The notes below the pieces were generated by a model. It ran no database searches and was not told the origin of the DNA. It saw nothing but the letters and a program-made list of their open reading frames with translations. From contig NZ_JAGGKD010000020.1 in the NCBI RefSeq assembly GCF_017873415.1, positions 1 to 34,284 on the forward strand: a stretch of DNA of 34,284 bases. Direction: 5' to 3'. The DNA comes from Methanolobus bombayensis. GTDB lineage: Archaea > Halobacteriota > Methanosarcinia > Methanosarcinales > Methanosarcinaceae. A program made the translations under genes and the position numbers. Below are positions 15,128 through 23,872 of the stretch, one piece after another (position 1 is the stretch's first letter; each line of letters opens with the position of its first letter).

Positions 15128-16960
15128 TTACTTATATACTCTGGATATAAATAAATATGCAAAGGTCGGGACGATAGCTATAATGCAGAACAGGGTTGCA
15201 AATGAGGAGAGAAGGAATCCGGCTGCTTCGGTCTTTGTGATCTCCGGGTCGGCAATCTGCTTATTATCTGAATATGAGGCTGAGGCATCAACCTGATTAT
15301 AGGTTTCCTCGTAAGCTTCCTCTTCTATTTCTGTAATTTCATCATCAATAAAAAGGAAAAGCTGATCAGAAACCACACTATCTTTTTTCCCTTTTTCGTC
15401 TGAAAGACTAACTTCAGTCTCAGGCAGGTAATATTCTCCTGACGTTTCAGCCTTTACTGTGTATGTGAACTCCCGTGCCTTGCCTGCTACCAATCTTCCT
15501 TCCCATTCATTTTCACCATTCACATAACTGAGCCCATCAGGTATAGTCTCTCTGAATGATATGTCTATATCTCTGTCTCCATCGTTTGTGATTTTGAGGC
15601 TAATGTCAATTACTTCCCCTACAAGCATGTAGCTGGAACTTAATTCTTTCTGCAGAACGACTTTGGAACCACTTACATGGAATGTTCCTTCTATCTGATT
15701 GGATTGCATTTTGTAGGTTTCCCCGTTATCTTTCCAGACAATGGTGGCGGGTTCAAAGGTAAAATCTCCGGGTTCGGTGGAAGAAGCGAAATATTGTATG
15801 GATTTTGTTTCTCCTGCACCAATTACCATTGGCCATTCAGTGCTGTCAATATCATCTGGTATGAATTCTGATGGCAGAACATCGCTAACTGTAACTGCAG
15901 TCTGGAAACCTGCCATGTTAGCAACTGTAATATTTACCTGGAAATATTGTTCCGTTCCAAATTCCGGATCTTCAGACGACTTGTCTCTGGATCTTACTTC
16001 CTTCTCAATGGAAATATATGAATTGACAGTTGCTTCAGTGTCCATCTCATTATTGTACTCATTGCCTCTGTAATCGTAGCCTTCAACACTGTTGTGGATC
16101 GTAATATTTCTGCTTGTGGGTTTAACATCAGGTTTCACACGTATCTGGAACTTTTTCTTTTTCTCCGGATCCAGTATTGAATGTTGCTGTGTTACAAGTT
16201 CTACATCACCATCAGCACATTCAGTGGTCAATATTATCCCATGTAATGGTATGGTTCCGTTATTTGTCACGATAAGTTCGTATTCCACATATTCGTTAGG
16301 CTCATAACTTTCCTGGAGATTTCCAATTTCCATTTTGATCTGAGGAGCACCGGGCTTCAGCGTTTCAATAAAAACTTCCTGTGTATTCTTATTGATATAC
16401 ACTATATTGATCATGAAATCATCTGAGAACTTTTCGTAATCCCCGCTGCTATACGTTCTTTCATAATCTTCTTCCTCCAGCCGCACAGTTACCTGTGCCA
16501 CTCCTTCATTTATCCCGTTGAGTGTTATGCGGTAATCATCCTCTGACAGCGAGTCTCCGGTTTTGAACGATGTCTTCGGGATGTCAGTGATCCACACAAG
16601 TTCAGATTTATGCTTGTATATATTAAGAGATATTTTTCCATCTTCTATGGAATCTACCTGGACCTTAAGTTCCCCGTCATAGGTGTGTTCATTGTTTACT
16701 CCTGTATCAACCTCAAATGCCTGCATAAAGACGGAATTACTGTATATCAGCAGAGTTGCAGTGGATGTACTACTTTCATTGATATCGTTCACTTTAACTG
16801 TATATCCTTCAAGGTATGCTCTTTCACTTGTTCCAAGTTCAAATGAACCCTGAAAAATCCATATGTCCTCTTCTCTTACAGCGGTGGAACTAGCAGGATC
16901 TATAAAAGCTATCAGTACAATAGTCAATAAAAGAAGCTTGTACATTTGCATTATAATCAT
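15128..16960 (-). CDS. Large membrane-anchored surface protein with Ig-like repeats
   Basis: The 610-residue protein begins with a signal peptide (YKLLLLTIVLIAFIDPASS) and ends with one membrane helix (about 580-605) and a short basic tail, so most of it lies outside the cell. The first 100 residues (WIFQGSFELGTSERAYLEGY onward) resemble the S-layer-like beta domains of methanogens. Three Ig-like units of the CARDB/DUF11 kind follow, at about 225-300, 335-425 and 435-535. Each has an N-x-G turn (TNNGTIPLHG, TNDGDRDIDI). The region before the anchor is acidic. In-frame ATG codons at 16960, 16951 and 16945 all leave the signal peptide intact, and none has a strong ribosome site. The gene follows the permease gene by 17 bases. 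A surface or substrate-presenting role for the ABC system is inferred from position. Confidence 0.8.
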   Translation of the reverse strand: MIIMQMYKLLLLTIVLIAFIDPASSTAVREEDIWIFQGSFELGTSERAYLEGYTVKVNDINESSTSTATLLIYSNSVFMQAFEVDTGVNNEHTYDGELKVQVDSIEDGKISLNIYKHKSELVWITDIPKTSFKTGDSLSEDDYRITLNGINEGVAQVTVRLEEEDYERTYSSGDYEKFSDDFMINIVYINKNTQEVFIETLKPGAPQIKMEIGNLQESYEPNEYVEYELIVTNNGTIPLHGIILTTECADGDVELVTQQHSILDPEKKKKFQIRVKPDVKPTSRNITIHNSVEGYDYRGNEYNNEMDTEATVNSYISIEKEVRSRDKSSEDPEFGTEQYFQVNITVANMAGFQTAVTVSDVLPSEFIPDDIDSTEWPMVIGAGETKSIQYFASSTEPGDFTFEPATIVWKDNGETYKMQSNQIEGTFHVSGSKVVLQKELSSSYMLVGEVIDISLKITNDGDRDIDISFRETIPDGLSYVNGENEWEGRLVAGKAREFTYTVKAETSGEYYLPETEVSLSDEKGKKDSVVSDQLFLFIDDEITEIEEEAYEETYNQVDASASYSDNKQIADPEITKTEAAGFLLSSFATLFCIIAIVPTFAYLFISRVYK

Positions 16961-16977
16961 CTATTTATTTTTATCTT

Positions 16978-18078
16978 TTAAATGTTATCTGGGTCATTTT
17001 TGATAACAAGTATTGTTGCCACATAAAGGACAAATGCCAGAAGCAGGTAAATGCCGGTCCATGTCCAGCTTTCCAGTGCAGTTATGCTGTTAATGGAGAG
17101 GCGGCTTACAAGGTTAAGCGGGGAATTTGTGAACAGGTATGAGGACATGAACAAAAATATCAGCACAAGTGAGTACAGCAGTTGTGCAACGCCTCTGTCC
17201 CTGAAGAACACTGCGATCATTGTGCTTGAAAATACAAGGACGGCTGCTATCATTGTGACCACCAGCAGAATCTGAAGTGAGTTATTAACCGATATTCGGT
17301 TCATAGACAGAAGAAGTATCCATACAAACGATTGCAGTGGCACGATCAGGATTGCAAGCAGGGCTTTTCCACTTACTATCTCCAGCAGTGAGGCAGGGGA
17401 TGCCAGAAGCAGGTCCATTGTTTTGCGTTCGTATTCTTCTGTAATGAAGTCAATTATAAGTCCGCCGGAAATGAATGCAGGTGTGAATACCAGAAGTGGT
17501 AACAAAGCTACATAGACAAACTCAAAGAAAGTTGAAGAGGCAAATCTTCCTCTTTCTATTATGTTGAAATCTATTGGGGAATATCCCGGGAGTCTTTGTG
17601 TTCTTACATCCCTCACACTCTGTTCGTATTCTTCCAGTGGTTCCTTCAGTTGAAGCGATACCACAGTTGCCTTAATCTCTGATTTTGGCAGATATATATC
17701 AACATTGAGTAGATCCGTGCCTCCGGCTGTTCCCAGAGGTGTGACAATGATAGCATCTATTCGCCGGTCAAAGAAATCTCCGTAAGCAGGAATAAAGTCA
17801 TCATAGAGGTATGTGCGTACATTGTTATCTATCAGAACTTTGTACAGTTCATCATCTTCAGTTCCCACAACTCCGATGTTCACTCCTTCAATGTCTACAT
17901 CTCCGAGTGCAGTAGGGTCGTAGAATGATGTCAGACCTATAACAAGGAACGTTGAGAATGATGCAATGAAAAGCTGGATCACAATGGCAAGTATGAAGGT
18001 CTTTTCTTTCAGAAGATCTTTAAATTCTTTCTTTGCCACAGTCTTCATTTTCCGGCACGAATTGCCTCTTACGCTCAC
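16978..18078 (-). CDS. ABC-2 type permease
   Basis: The 366-residue protein has the ABC-2 exporter layout: a cytoplasmic start (KKEFKDLLKEKTF), a first membrane helix (about 29-50), an extracellular domain of about 120 residues, and then a bundle of five helices from about 185 to 360. ITEEYERKTMDLLLASPAS between helices is the hallmark segment of Nat-type permeases. It would need an ATPase; the gene at 20918 is the obvious candidate. The GTG at 18078 overlaps the upstream stop (GTGA), with GGGAG eight bases before it, so translation is coupled. An ATG at 18048 is a possible alternative. Confidence 0.85.
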   Translation of the reverse strand: MSVRGNSCRKMKTVAKKEFKDLLKEKTFILAIVIQLFIASFSTFLVIGLTSFYDPTALGDVDIEGVNIGVVGTEDDELYKVLIDNNVRTYLYDDFIPAYGDFFDRRIDAIIVTPLGTAGGTDLLNVDIYLPKSEIKATVVSLQLKEPLEEYEQSVRDVRTQRLPGYSPIDFNIIERGRFASSTFFEFVYVALLPLLVFTPAFISGGLIIDFITEEYERKTMDLLLASPASLLEIVSGKALLAILIVPLQSFVWILLLSMNRISVNNSLQILLVVTMIAAVLVFSSTMIAVFFRDRGVAQLLYSLVLIFLFMSSYLFTNSPLNLVSRLSINSITALESWTWTGIYLLLAFVLYVATILVIKNDPDNI

Positions 18079-19883
18079 AATAGCATCTCCCTGAGAATTG
18101 TTATGTTATATATGCTGTGGAATATTGTTGCAGCTACTACTGCGTATTTATAGGCATTCGGTCCCTTCCAGTACATTACAAGCGAATTGATAATCACAGT
18201 TGTTATGTGTAGTAAGAGTGGGATCAGCAACAAAGCACCCATTGTCATAACCGTTCCGAAAGCTGAACTTGCAATCGGTGCAAGTGTAAGTACGGCAACG
18301 GCTTTTTCTCCGACAAAGAACCCGGCACCGGCCAGTATTGACAGACGGATTGCATTTTTGAATGTGATATCGGTAATCTTTCTCTTGAAAAGTGTATAGA
18401 TTCCTATGGATTTGACAATCTCTTCGGCCAGTGCCGACAACAGGATCATTGCAAGTATTGAATATGGCACCGGGAGGTTGAAGAGCATTACAATGAGCAT
18501 AAGTTGCGTCATGTACACGACAGGTATGAAGATAATACTGAGGAAAAAGACCGATCCATAGCGGTATGAAAGGAACATTTCAAAGCAGTCTATTATCTTT
18601 GAGCTAATGGATTTCTGGGTGAACAGATCCTCCTCTCTGAAAATAGAAGTTCCGAATGCATACACTGCTGCTGCTACAAGGTAAAATGGAAGTGTGGAGA
18701 AAATATATGTGTTCCACATTACAGTTTCTCCTTCGATGAGCCTGACTATGAGGGTTATGGGGGAAATGGAACTTATTGCATGGATGTTCGCAAACATTGC
18801 CGGGAAGAACAGGTACCCTGATATCACTACTGAGAGGAATACACTTGCAAAAGTAAGTTCCTTGAAACTTCTTGAAAGGATGGCACTGTAAAATGAAAGT
18901 GCAAAGAAAAGCAGTATTACCGGCAGAATCGCAGCAAGCACCAGCAGTATTCTTTCAACATCTGCAAATGTTGATGGTATCTTGAGTATGTACAGGGTTA
19001 TTGCCGCCTGTATCAACATTGTTATTACAAGATATGGGAGGGTCTTTCCGATTACTACATCCCTGCTTCTAAGTGGCGCTATAAGCACAAGTTCTCCTTT
19101 TCTGTTTGTTCGCTCATCCATCAGGCTTGTGGAATAGAATTGAGAAACAAAGTATATCGGGAAGATGAAAAGGAATGCGTAAAGTATCGCTGTAAATGGT
19201 ACAGGTGGATTGAAATTCGATGGTGTTGAAACGGTCTGCCTTTCAAAGAATGTCTTTCCTTCCATGGCATCAAGTGCTTCAATATCTTCCGGGGAAATTG
19301 TTGATGAACCGGTCCTTACACTGCCGTCCCCGCTTCCACCTTCTTTTCCACCGGGTACATTTTCAAGGGCAGCGGTTCTGTTATAACCTCTGCTTATCTC
19401 ATCAATTGTGTCTTCGGTTCCTGTAAGCTGGAAATCCTGGGGTCGTTCCAGATCATGGACAGTTACCCATACAGGGTGAGTGTTGTTTACATCATTGTAT
19501 GAAGTGAGAACAAGTTCCCTGTATTCTATGAATGTATTCTCCAGCGCATCACCTGCAGAAGCAGCCTTTCTGGTGTCACTCAGGTAGACATTGTTGCCTA
19601 TAATTGCCATGTCAGCTCCATATTCGTAGTAAACGCTGGCCTCAAACCTGTCAACAAGCATGTGATCAAAGCGCTGGTCTGTTTCTATTATTGGTTGAAC
19701 TTCGGGCTGTGAAGAAGCTACAAGGTATATCTTCTGGTTCATACTCATTCCTGTCTGGGAAGCAGCGTAGGATGCTACTATTACAAGTATAAGCGCTATT
19801 ATGAGCATGATTATCGAGCGTGCGTCAAATTTGAGTTTTGACCGCATCAGCTCCCATTTTGCGATAGTGAACCAGCTTGCCAT
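18075..19883 (-). CDS. ABC-2 permease fused to a PrsW-like intramembrane protease domain
   Basis: The 602-residue protein starts like an ABC-2 permease: ASWFTIAKWELMRSKLKF, a membrane helix at about 24-43, an extracellular domain of about 190 residues, and a helix bundle from about 235 to 430 with SLMDERTNRKGELVLIAPLR as the permease signature. The last 150 residues are a second membrane unit with the motif order of PrsW-type proteases: AEEIVK (E487, E488, K491), FVGEK (E526), LLHITT (H559) and FHSIYN (H589). These residues would form a metal site in the membrane. The normal permease ends at about 430-440, so this is a fusion. It is the first gene of the membrane operon. The ATG at 19883 lies near the predicted transcription start. 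Confidence 0.8.
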   Translation of the reverse strand: MASWFTIAKWELMRSKLKFDARSIIMLIIALILVIVASYAASQTGMSMNQKIYLVASSQPEVQPIIETDQRFDHMLVDRFEASVYYEYGADMAIIGNNVYLSDTRKAASAGDALENTFIEYRELVLTSYNDVNNTHPVWVTVHDLERPQDFQLTGTEDTIDEISRGYNRTAALENVPGGKEGGSGDGSVRTGSSTISPEDIEALDAMEGKTFFERQTVSTPSNFNPPVPFTAILYAFLFIFPIYFVSQFYSTSLMDERTNRKGELVLIAPLRSRDVVIGKTLPYLVITMLIQAAITLYILKIPSTFADVERILLVLAAILPVILLFFALSFYSAILSRSFKELTFASVFLSVVISGYLFFPAMFANIHAISSISPITLIVRLIEGETVMWNTYIFSTLPFYLVAAAVYAFGTSIFREEDLFTQKSISSKIIDCFEMFLSYRYGSVFFLSIIFIPVVYMTQLMLIVMLFNLPVPYSILAMILLSALAEEIVKSIGIYTLFKRKITDITFKNAIRLSILAGAGFFVGEKAVAVLTLAPIASSAFGTVMTMGALLLIPLLLHITTVIINSLVMYWKGPNAYKYAVVAATIFHSIYNITILREMLL

Positions 19884-20018
19884 TGATATTTTATTAGTAC
19901 TCTATTATATTAATATCTATTTCATAAAAATCTCGCCTATTTAAATTAAAAAGAGTTATATGTACCAAAGCTCCCAATATTTATGATAAGTTTCTATTAT
20001 TTAGTGGAGTTGTGATAA
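19884..20018. promoter_or_regulatory. Divergent promoter region, permease operon and mscS
   Basis: On the minus strand an ATTAATATAATAG element at about 19900-19913 lies 25 bases from the permease ATG, fitting a leaderless operon. On the plus strand GAGTTATATGTACC near 19953-19966 predicts an mscS transcript from about 19985, with the GGAG ribosome site inside its leader. Confidence 0.4.
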
Positions 20019-20828
20019 ATGGCAGATATTTTATCTCAAACAATTCCTTATACAGGTGTCACTGTGGCAAATATTGTATTTGCTCTTGTGGTTCTGGTTG
20101 CCGGAATTGTTATTGCGGGAGTGCTTTCAGGTATGTTCCGTAACGGATTGAAAAAGACAAAACTTCCTGAGCTGATAATTGAATTCCTGGTGCGTTTTCT
20201 GCGTGCCTTGCTGTACGTAGCTGTTTTGCTTGCAGTTGTAAGTGCACTTGGAGTTGACATAAGCTCAGTTGTGGTCGGACTTTCCGCAGTTATCGGTTTG
20301 GTTCTTGGATTCGGTATGCAGGATTCCCTGAACAATCTGGCTGCGGGTATATGGATAGCATCCCTGAGGCCACTTGACAAAGGAGAATATGTTACAGTCA
20401 ATGGCATGTCCGGTACGGTACACGCAGTAGGCATAATGGCTACGGAACTTCTCACACCTGACAACCAGTTCATAACCATGCCTAATAAACTGGTGTGGGG
20501 CAGTCCTATTGTGAATGCAACTCGAATGCCTACACGCAGGGTTTCGGTTGATGTGGGCATAGGTTATTCTTCAGATGTTCCTAAGGCTGTTGAAATTGCA
20601 ATGGGTGTTATCAAAAAGGACTCCCGTGTGCTGGCAGATCCGGCTCCGGCAGTTGTTACAACCGAACTTGCGGATTCATCTGTGAACCTGCAGTTGCGCG
20701 CATGGGTCAACACTTCGGACTTCTGGGCTCTTAAGAATGACCTTACTATAGCTATTCATGCTGAGTTTGGCGCACAGGATATTGAAATTCCATTCCCACA
20801 GCTGGATGTGCACATGTACAAGATCTAA
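20019..20828 (+). CDS. mscS: MscS-family mechanosensitive channel
   Basis: This is a small-conductance channel protein of 269 residues, about the size of E. coli MscS. It has three membrane helices (about 15-38, 55-80 and 85-112). The pore helix carries the family sequence GLVLGFGMQDSLNNLAAGI, followed by the beta domain (DKGEYVTVNGMSGTVHAVGI) with PDNQFITMPNKLV. The C-terminal domain ends in IPFPQLDVHMYKI, the usual close. It releases solutes when membrane tension rises. GGAG precedes the ATG by eight bases. It sits between the permease operon and the ABC ATPase, but has its own promoter and a strong terminator, so it is an independent unit. Confidence 0.95.
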   Translation: MADILSQTIPYTGVTVANIVFALVVLVAGIVIAGVLSGMFRNGLKKTKLPELIIEFLVRFLRALLYVAVLLAVVSALGVDISSVVVGLSAVIGLVLGFGMQDSLNNLAAGIWIASLRPLDKGEYVTVNGMSGTVHAVGIMATELLTPDNQFITMPNKLVWGSPIVNATRMPTRRVSVDVGIGYSSDVPKAVEIAMGVIKKDSRVLADPAPAVVTTELADSSVNLQLRAWVNTSDFWALKNDLTIAIHAEFGAQDIEIPFPQLDVHMYKI

Positions 20829-20835
20829 ATTTTAC

Positions 20836-20873
20836 TTGCATAGCTCAATTAAGCTATGCAAATCTTCTTTTTA
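20836..20873 (+). terminator. Hairpin terminator after mscS
   Basis: TTGCATAGCT (20836-20845) and AGCTATGCAA (20852-20861) form a perfect 10-base stem with loop CAATTA, followed by ATCTTCTTTTT. It is the longest stem in the window. Confidence 0.8.
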
Positions 20874-20885
20874 TAATTATAATGC

Positions 20886-20917
20886 AATTTATATATCGGT
20901 AGTTTCATAGTCTAAGT
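20886..20917 (+). promoter_or_regulatory. Promoter of the ABC ATPase gene
   Basis: TTTATATAT (20888-20896) is a strong TATA box whose centre lies 26 bases before the GTG start. No ribosome site is seen, so the message is probably leaderless with GTG as its first codon. Confidence 0.6.
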
Positions 20918-21835
20918 GTGGAACCTGGAATAATTGAAGTAGACGGACTTCGCAAAGAATACGGCGATTTTGTAGCTGTTGATAATCTTTCATTCTCAGT
21001 GGAAAAAGGACAGATATTCGGAATAGTCGGACCTAACGGAGCAGGTAAGACTACAACTCTGAAAATGCTTAGCAGTCTTATCAGGCCGACCTCAGGTAGC
21101 ATTTACATGCAAGGTCTGAATGTTGCCACAGATGCCGTTGAGATAAAATCATTCCTTGGCTTTCTTCCGGAGGAATCTCCTCTTTACGAAGGCATGGAAG
21201 TAGATGATTATCTGTTGTACTTTGCAGAGTTATACTGTGTTCCCAAAGACCAGGCAAAGAAAAGGATACGTGAACTTCTTTTTGATCTTGCGCTCAATCC
21301 TGATGGAAAGAAGATCGGTGACCTGTCAAAAGGTATGAAACGTAAGGTTGCAATTGCACGTTCTCTTATCAATGACCCTGATATTCTGATATACGATGAA
21401 CCTGCTTCAGGTCTGGACCCCATGACCTCAAGATATATCACTGATTATGTGCGCTCGTTGAAGCAATCCGGTAAGACAATAATATTCAGTGCTCACAATC
21501 TGTACCAGGTGGAAAGCCTTTGTGACAGGATACTTATTATGAAAGGCGGAAAGCTTGTTACACTTGGAACAGCCGAAGAGATTAGAAAAGAGTATGGTAA
21601 GATCCAGTATCGTCTTGAATTCAAGGTTGATGATATTAAAGAATATACTATTTCTGACGTTGTCAAGGAAGTTGATGGCAGCTATATTGTGATCACAAAT
21701 GATATTGATGTGGTAAATCAGACTACAAAATGGGTTGCTTCCAAAGGTGGAGACATCGTTGAAATGCGTACCATAGTTCCATCCCTGGAAGAGATATTCC
21801 TTGAACTTATGGGCGTTGAACTTTTTGTTGATTGA
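20918..21835 (+). CDS. ABC transporter ATP-binding protein, ABC-2 type
   Basis: This 305-residue ATPase is of the kind that drives ABC-2 permeases. Walker A is GPNGAGKTT (38-46), the Q-loop segment LPEES (82-86) has Glu where Gln is usual, the signature is LSKGM (135-139), Walker B is ILIYDE (155-160) with PASGLDP, and the H-loop is SAHNL with H192. The C-terminal 80 residues form the accessory domain common in exporter ATPases. No permease follows it; the two permeases at 16978-19883 on the other strand, across mscS, lack an ATPase and are the likely partners. The start is GTG at 20918, predicted leaderless. Confidence 0.93.
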   Translation: MEPGIIEVDGLRKEYGDFVAVDNLSFSVEKGQIFGIVGPNGAGKTTTLKMLSSLIRPTSGSIYMQGLNVATDAVEIKSFLGFLPEESPLYEGMEVDDYLLYFAELYCVPKDQAKKRIRELLFDLALNPDGKKIGDLSKGMKRKVAIARSLINDPDILIYDEPASGLDPMTSRYITDYVRSLKQSGKTIIFSAHNLYQVESLCDRILIMKGGKLVTLGTAEEIRKEYGKIQYRLEFKVDDIKEYTISDVVKEVDGSYIVITNDIDVVNQTTKWVASKGGDIVEMRTIVPSLEEIFLELMGVELFVD

Positions 21836-21851
21836 TAATGCTGTTTTTTCC

Positions 21852-21936
21852 TTTTAGCATACGCTTTTATAGATTAGTTGCATATGCAACCATTGCATAC
21901 GCAACAATATGTTCTATTCGGCTTTTGGTGATCACT
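21852..21936 (+). promoter_or_regulatory. Promoter and MarR operators of the efflux operon
   Basis: CTTTTATAG (about 21864-21872) is the TATA box, with start expected near 21895. GTTGCATATGCAAC (21877-21890) is a perfect 14-base palindrome. A second, near-palindromic copy, TTGCATACGCAA, is at 21893-21904 (centres 15 bases apart), covering the start site. A third partial copy, AGCATACGC, lies before the TATA box at about 21856-21864. This form is typical of MarR-family sites, so the downstream MarR protein probably represses its own operon here. GGTGATC at 21927-21933 is the ribosome site. Confidence 0.7.
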
Positions 21937-22425
21937 TTGGAAAACATGGGCAATTCTGAAAAAAGTAGTTATATTGAAAAGCATGAATCCATTGGAAGGG
22001 ATATATCTCATCTGTTCAAGTCTATAAATATCTACATCTCAAAGGAGCTTGAGCCCTATGGTATCGGAAGTGGTCAGTTCCCTTTTTTCATGAGACTTTT
22101 ACACCATGATGGTGTTAACCAGGAGACTCTGGCAAATCTCCTGAAATATGATAAAGCCACAATAACCCGTTCGGTGAACAAGCTGGAAAAAAAGGGTTAT
22201 GTTGTACGAAAACGAGATCCTGCAGACAAGCGTGCATACTGTGTGTACCTGACAGATAAGGGACGAAGCATGCAATCTTTATTGTTCAGCATAAGTTCCA
22301 ATATAAGTGAGGTTCTGCTGCGTGGTTTTAATGCTGAGGAAAAGGAAATGTTCTTTTCCCTTATAGAAAAAGCTGCCAGGAATATGGCATCTGAAAACCA
22401 GATAAGGAAGGCTTCTAATGAATAA
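21937..22425 (+). CDS. MarR-family transcriptional regulator
   Basis: This winged-helix regulator (about 160 residues) has a helical dimer arm, the recognition region QETLANLLKYDKATITRSV and the wing KRDPADKRAYCVYLTDKGR, which is the MarR signature. It probably binds the TGCATA palindromes in its own promoter and is released by a drug or other ligand. The frame stays open upstream to 21832, but that stretch holds the TATA box and operators, so it is not coding. A perfect GGTGATC lies four to six bases before the TTG at 21937; the ATG at 21946 is the alternative start. Its stop overlaps the MATE start by eight bases, so the two are translated together. Confidence 0.88.
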   Translation: MENMGNSEKSSYIEKHESIGRDISHLFKSINIYISKELEPYGIGSGQFPFFMRLLHHDGVNQETLANLLKYDKATITRSVNKLEKKGYVVRKRDPADKRAYCVYLTDKGRSMQSLLFSISSNISEVLLRGFNAEEKEMFFSLIEKAARNMASENQIRKASNE

Positions 22426-23872
22426 GGATCAAAATAACAACGAGGATCTTCCTCCTGATCCTTCTCAAAAAACAACATCCGGAATGAAAGCCCTGCTTGG
22501 TGATCCGAAAAAGGCGATAATAAAACTTGCACTTCCTATGATGCTTGGTATGTCTGTACAGACCCTGTATAATCTGGTGGATACTTTCTGGGTTTCGGGT
22601 CTTGGAGCAGATGCTCTGGCAGCAGTTGGTTTTGTTTTCCCGTTCTTCTTTGCAATAATTGCATTATCTAACGGGCTCGGAGTTGGATCAGGTTCTGCCA
22701 TATCCAGAAGGTTTGGTTCCAGGGATAAGAAAGGAGCGGATAATGTTGCAGTTCATACCATGATACTGATGCTTTTGATGTCCATTATTTTCACAGTAAC
22801 TCTCTTCACCTTTGCAGAAGAGATATTTATTCTCATAGGTGCCGGTAAAACAACAGCAATGGCAACATCTTATGGCCAGGTTATTTTTGGTGGGAGTATA
22901 CTATTATTCTTTACCAATGTTGCAAATGCCATCCTGAGGAGTGAAGGGGATACCAAAAGGGCAATGAATGCCATGATATTTGGTTCTGTACTGAATATTA
23001 TTCTTGATCCTATATTCATCTACTATCTTGATATGGGTGTTTCAGGTGCCGCATGGGCTACTGTGATCTCCATGGGTATCACTGCCATAATGATGGGAAG
23101 CTGGCTCTTCTTTAAGAAAGACACCTATATTTCCTTTGATTTCAATGATTTCAACTTTGAAAAAGATATACTCAGGGATATCTTCAGGGTAGGTATTCCT
23201 GCTTCTGTTCAACATACTTCCATGGCGCTCATGATGCTTGTGATGAACGTGATAATCATAGCTGTGAGCAATACAGATGGTGTGGCTGTCTATACCGTTG
23301 GGTGGCGTGTGGTTACAATAGCAATAGCTCCTCTGATAGGTGTTTCAACTGCAGTCGTAACAATGTCCGGTTTCTCTTATGGTGAAAGTTCTTATGAAAA
23401 ACTTTCCTTTACACACCTGTATTCTGTGAAGATGGGGTTGCTTGTAGAAGCTGTAATAGCTGTTTTGACTTTTGTTTTTGCTCCCCAGATAGCTCATGTT
23501 TTCACACTTTCAGAAAGTGCTTCACACATCACAGGGGATCTTATTACATTCCTCCGTATTATCTGCATATTCTACCCTCTCGTATCGCTTGGTATGCTTT
23601 CCTCTGCTCTCTTCCAGGGTGTTGGAAAAGGAATGAATGCTCTGTTCGCGACAATTCTCCGTGCTTTAATATTCGTGCCTATGTTTGCGATTGCTTTTGC
23701 TTTTTATCTGAGCGAAGGACTTGAGGGTGTATGGTGGGGAATGGTCGTAGGCAATATGATGGGTTCCATATTCATATTCATCTGGGCAAGACTTTACGTT
23801 TCACGACTGCTGAAGTCCGGAAGCAGAAGTATCTCTTCTGCAACCCCTGAACCCGTGGAAATGGAACCGTGA
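22418..23872 (+). CDS. MATE-family multidrug efflux transporter
   Basis: The 484-residue protein has twelve predicted membrane helices in two halves, starting after a Pro/Asn-rich tail of about 30 residues. Family sequences are ALPMMLGMSVQTLYNLVDTF with WVSGLGADALAAVGF in the first half, and GIPASVQHTSMALMMLV with VYTVGWRV in the second. NAILRSEGDTKRAM matches the loop conserved between helices 4 and 5. MATE proteins expel cationic drugs or metabolites using a sodium or proton gradient. Coupling to the MarR gene marks this as a regulated drug-response operon. No clear hairpin follows the stop. Confidence 0.95.
   Translation: MNKDQNNNEDLPPDPSQKTTSGMKALLGDPKKAIIKLALPMMLGMSVQTLYNLVDTFWVSGLGADALAAVGFVFPFFFAIIALSNGLGVGSGSAISRRFGSRDKKGADNVAVHTMILMLLMSIIFTVTLFTFAEEIFILIGAGKTTAMATSYGQVIFGGSILLFFTNVANAILRSEGDTKRAMNAMIFGSVLNIILDPIFIYYLDMGVSGAAWATVISMGITAIMMGSWLFFKKDTYISFDFNDFNFEKDILRDIFRVGIPASVQHTSMALMMLVMNVIIIAVSNTDGVAVYTVGWRVVTIAIAPLIGVSTAVVTMSGFSYGESSYEKLSFTHLYSVKMGLLVEAVIAVLTFVFAPQIAHVFTLSESASHITGDLITFLRIICIFYPLVSLGMLSSALFQGVGKGMNALFATILRALIFVPMFAIAFAFYLSEGLEGVWWGMVVGNMMGSIFIFIWARLYVSRLLKSGSRSISSATPEPVEMEP

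Noticed and set aside
21832-21936. Upstream extension of the MarR frame to an ATG at 21838 or earlier
   Set aside because: The stretch contains the TATA box and palindromic operators, and the strong GGTGATC site lies after it.
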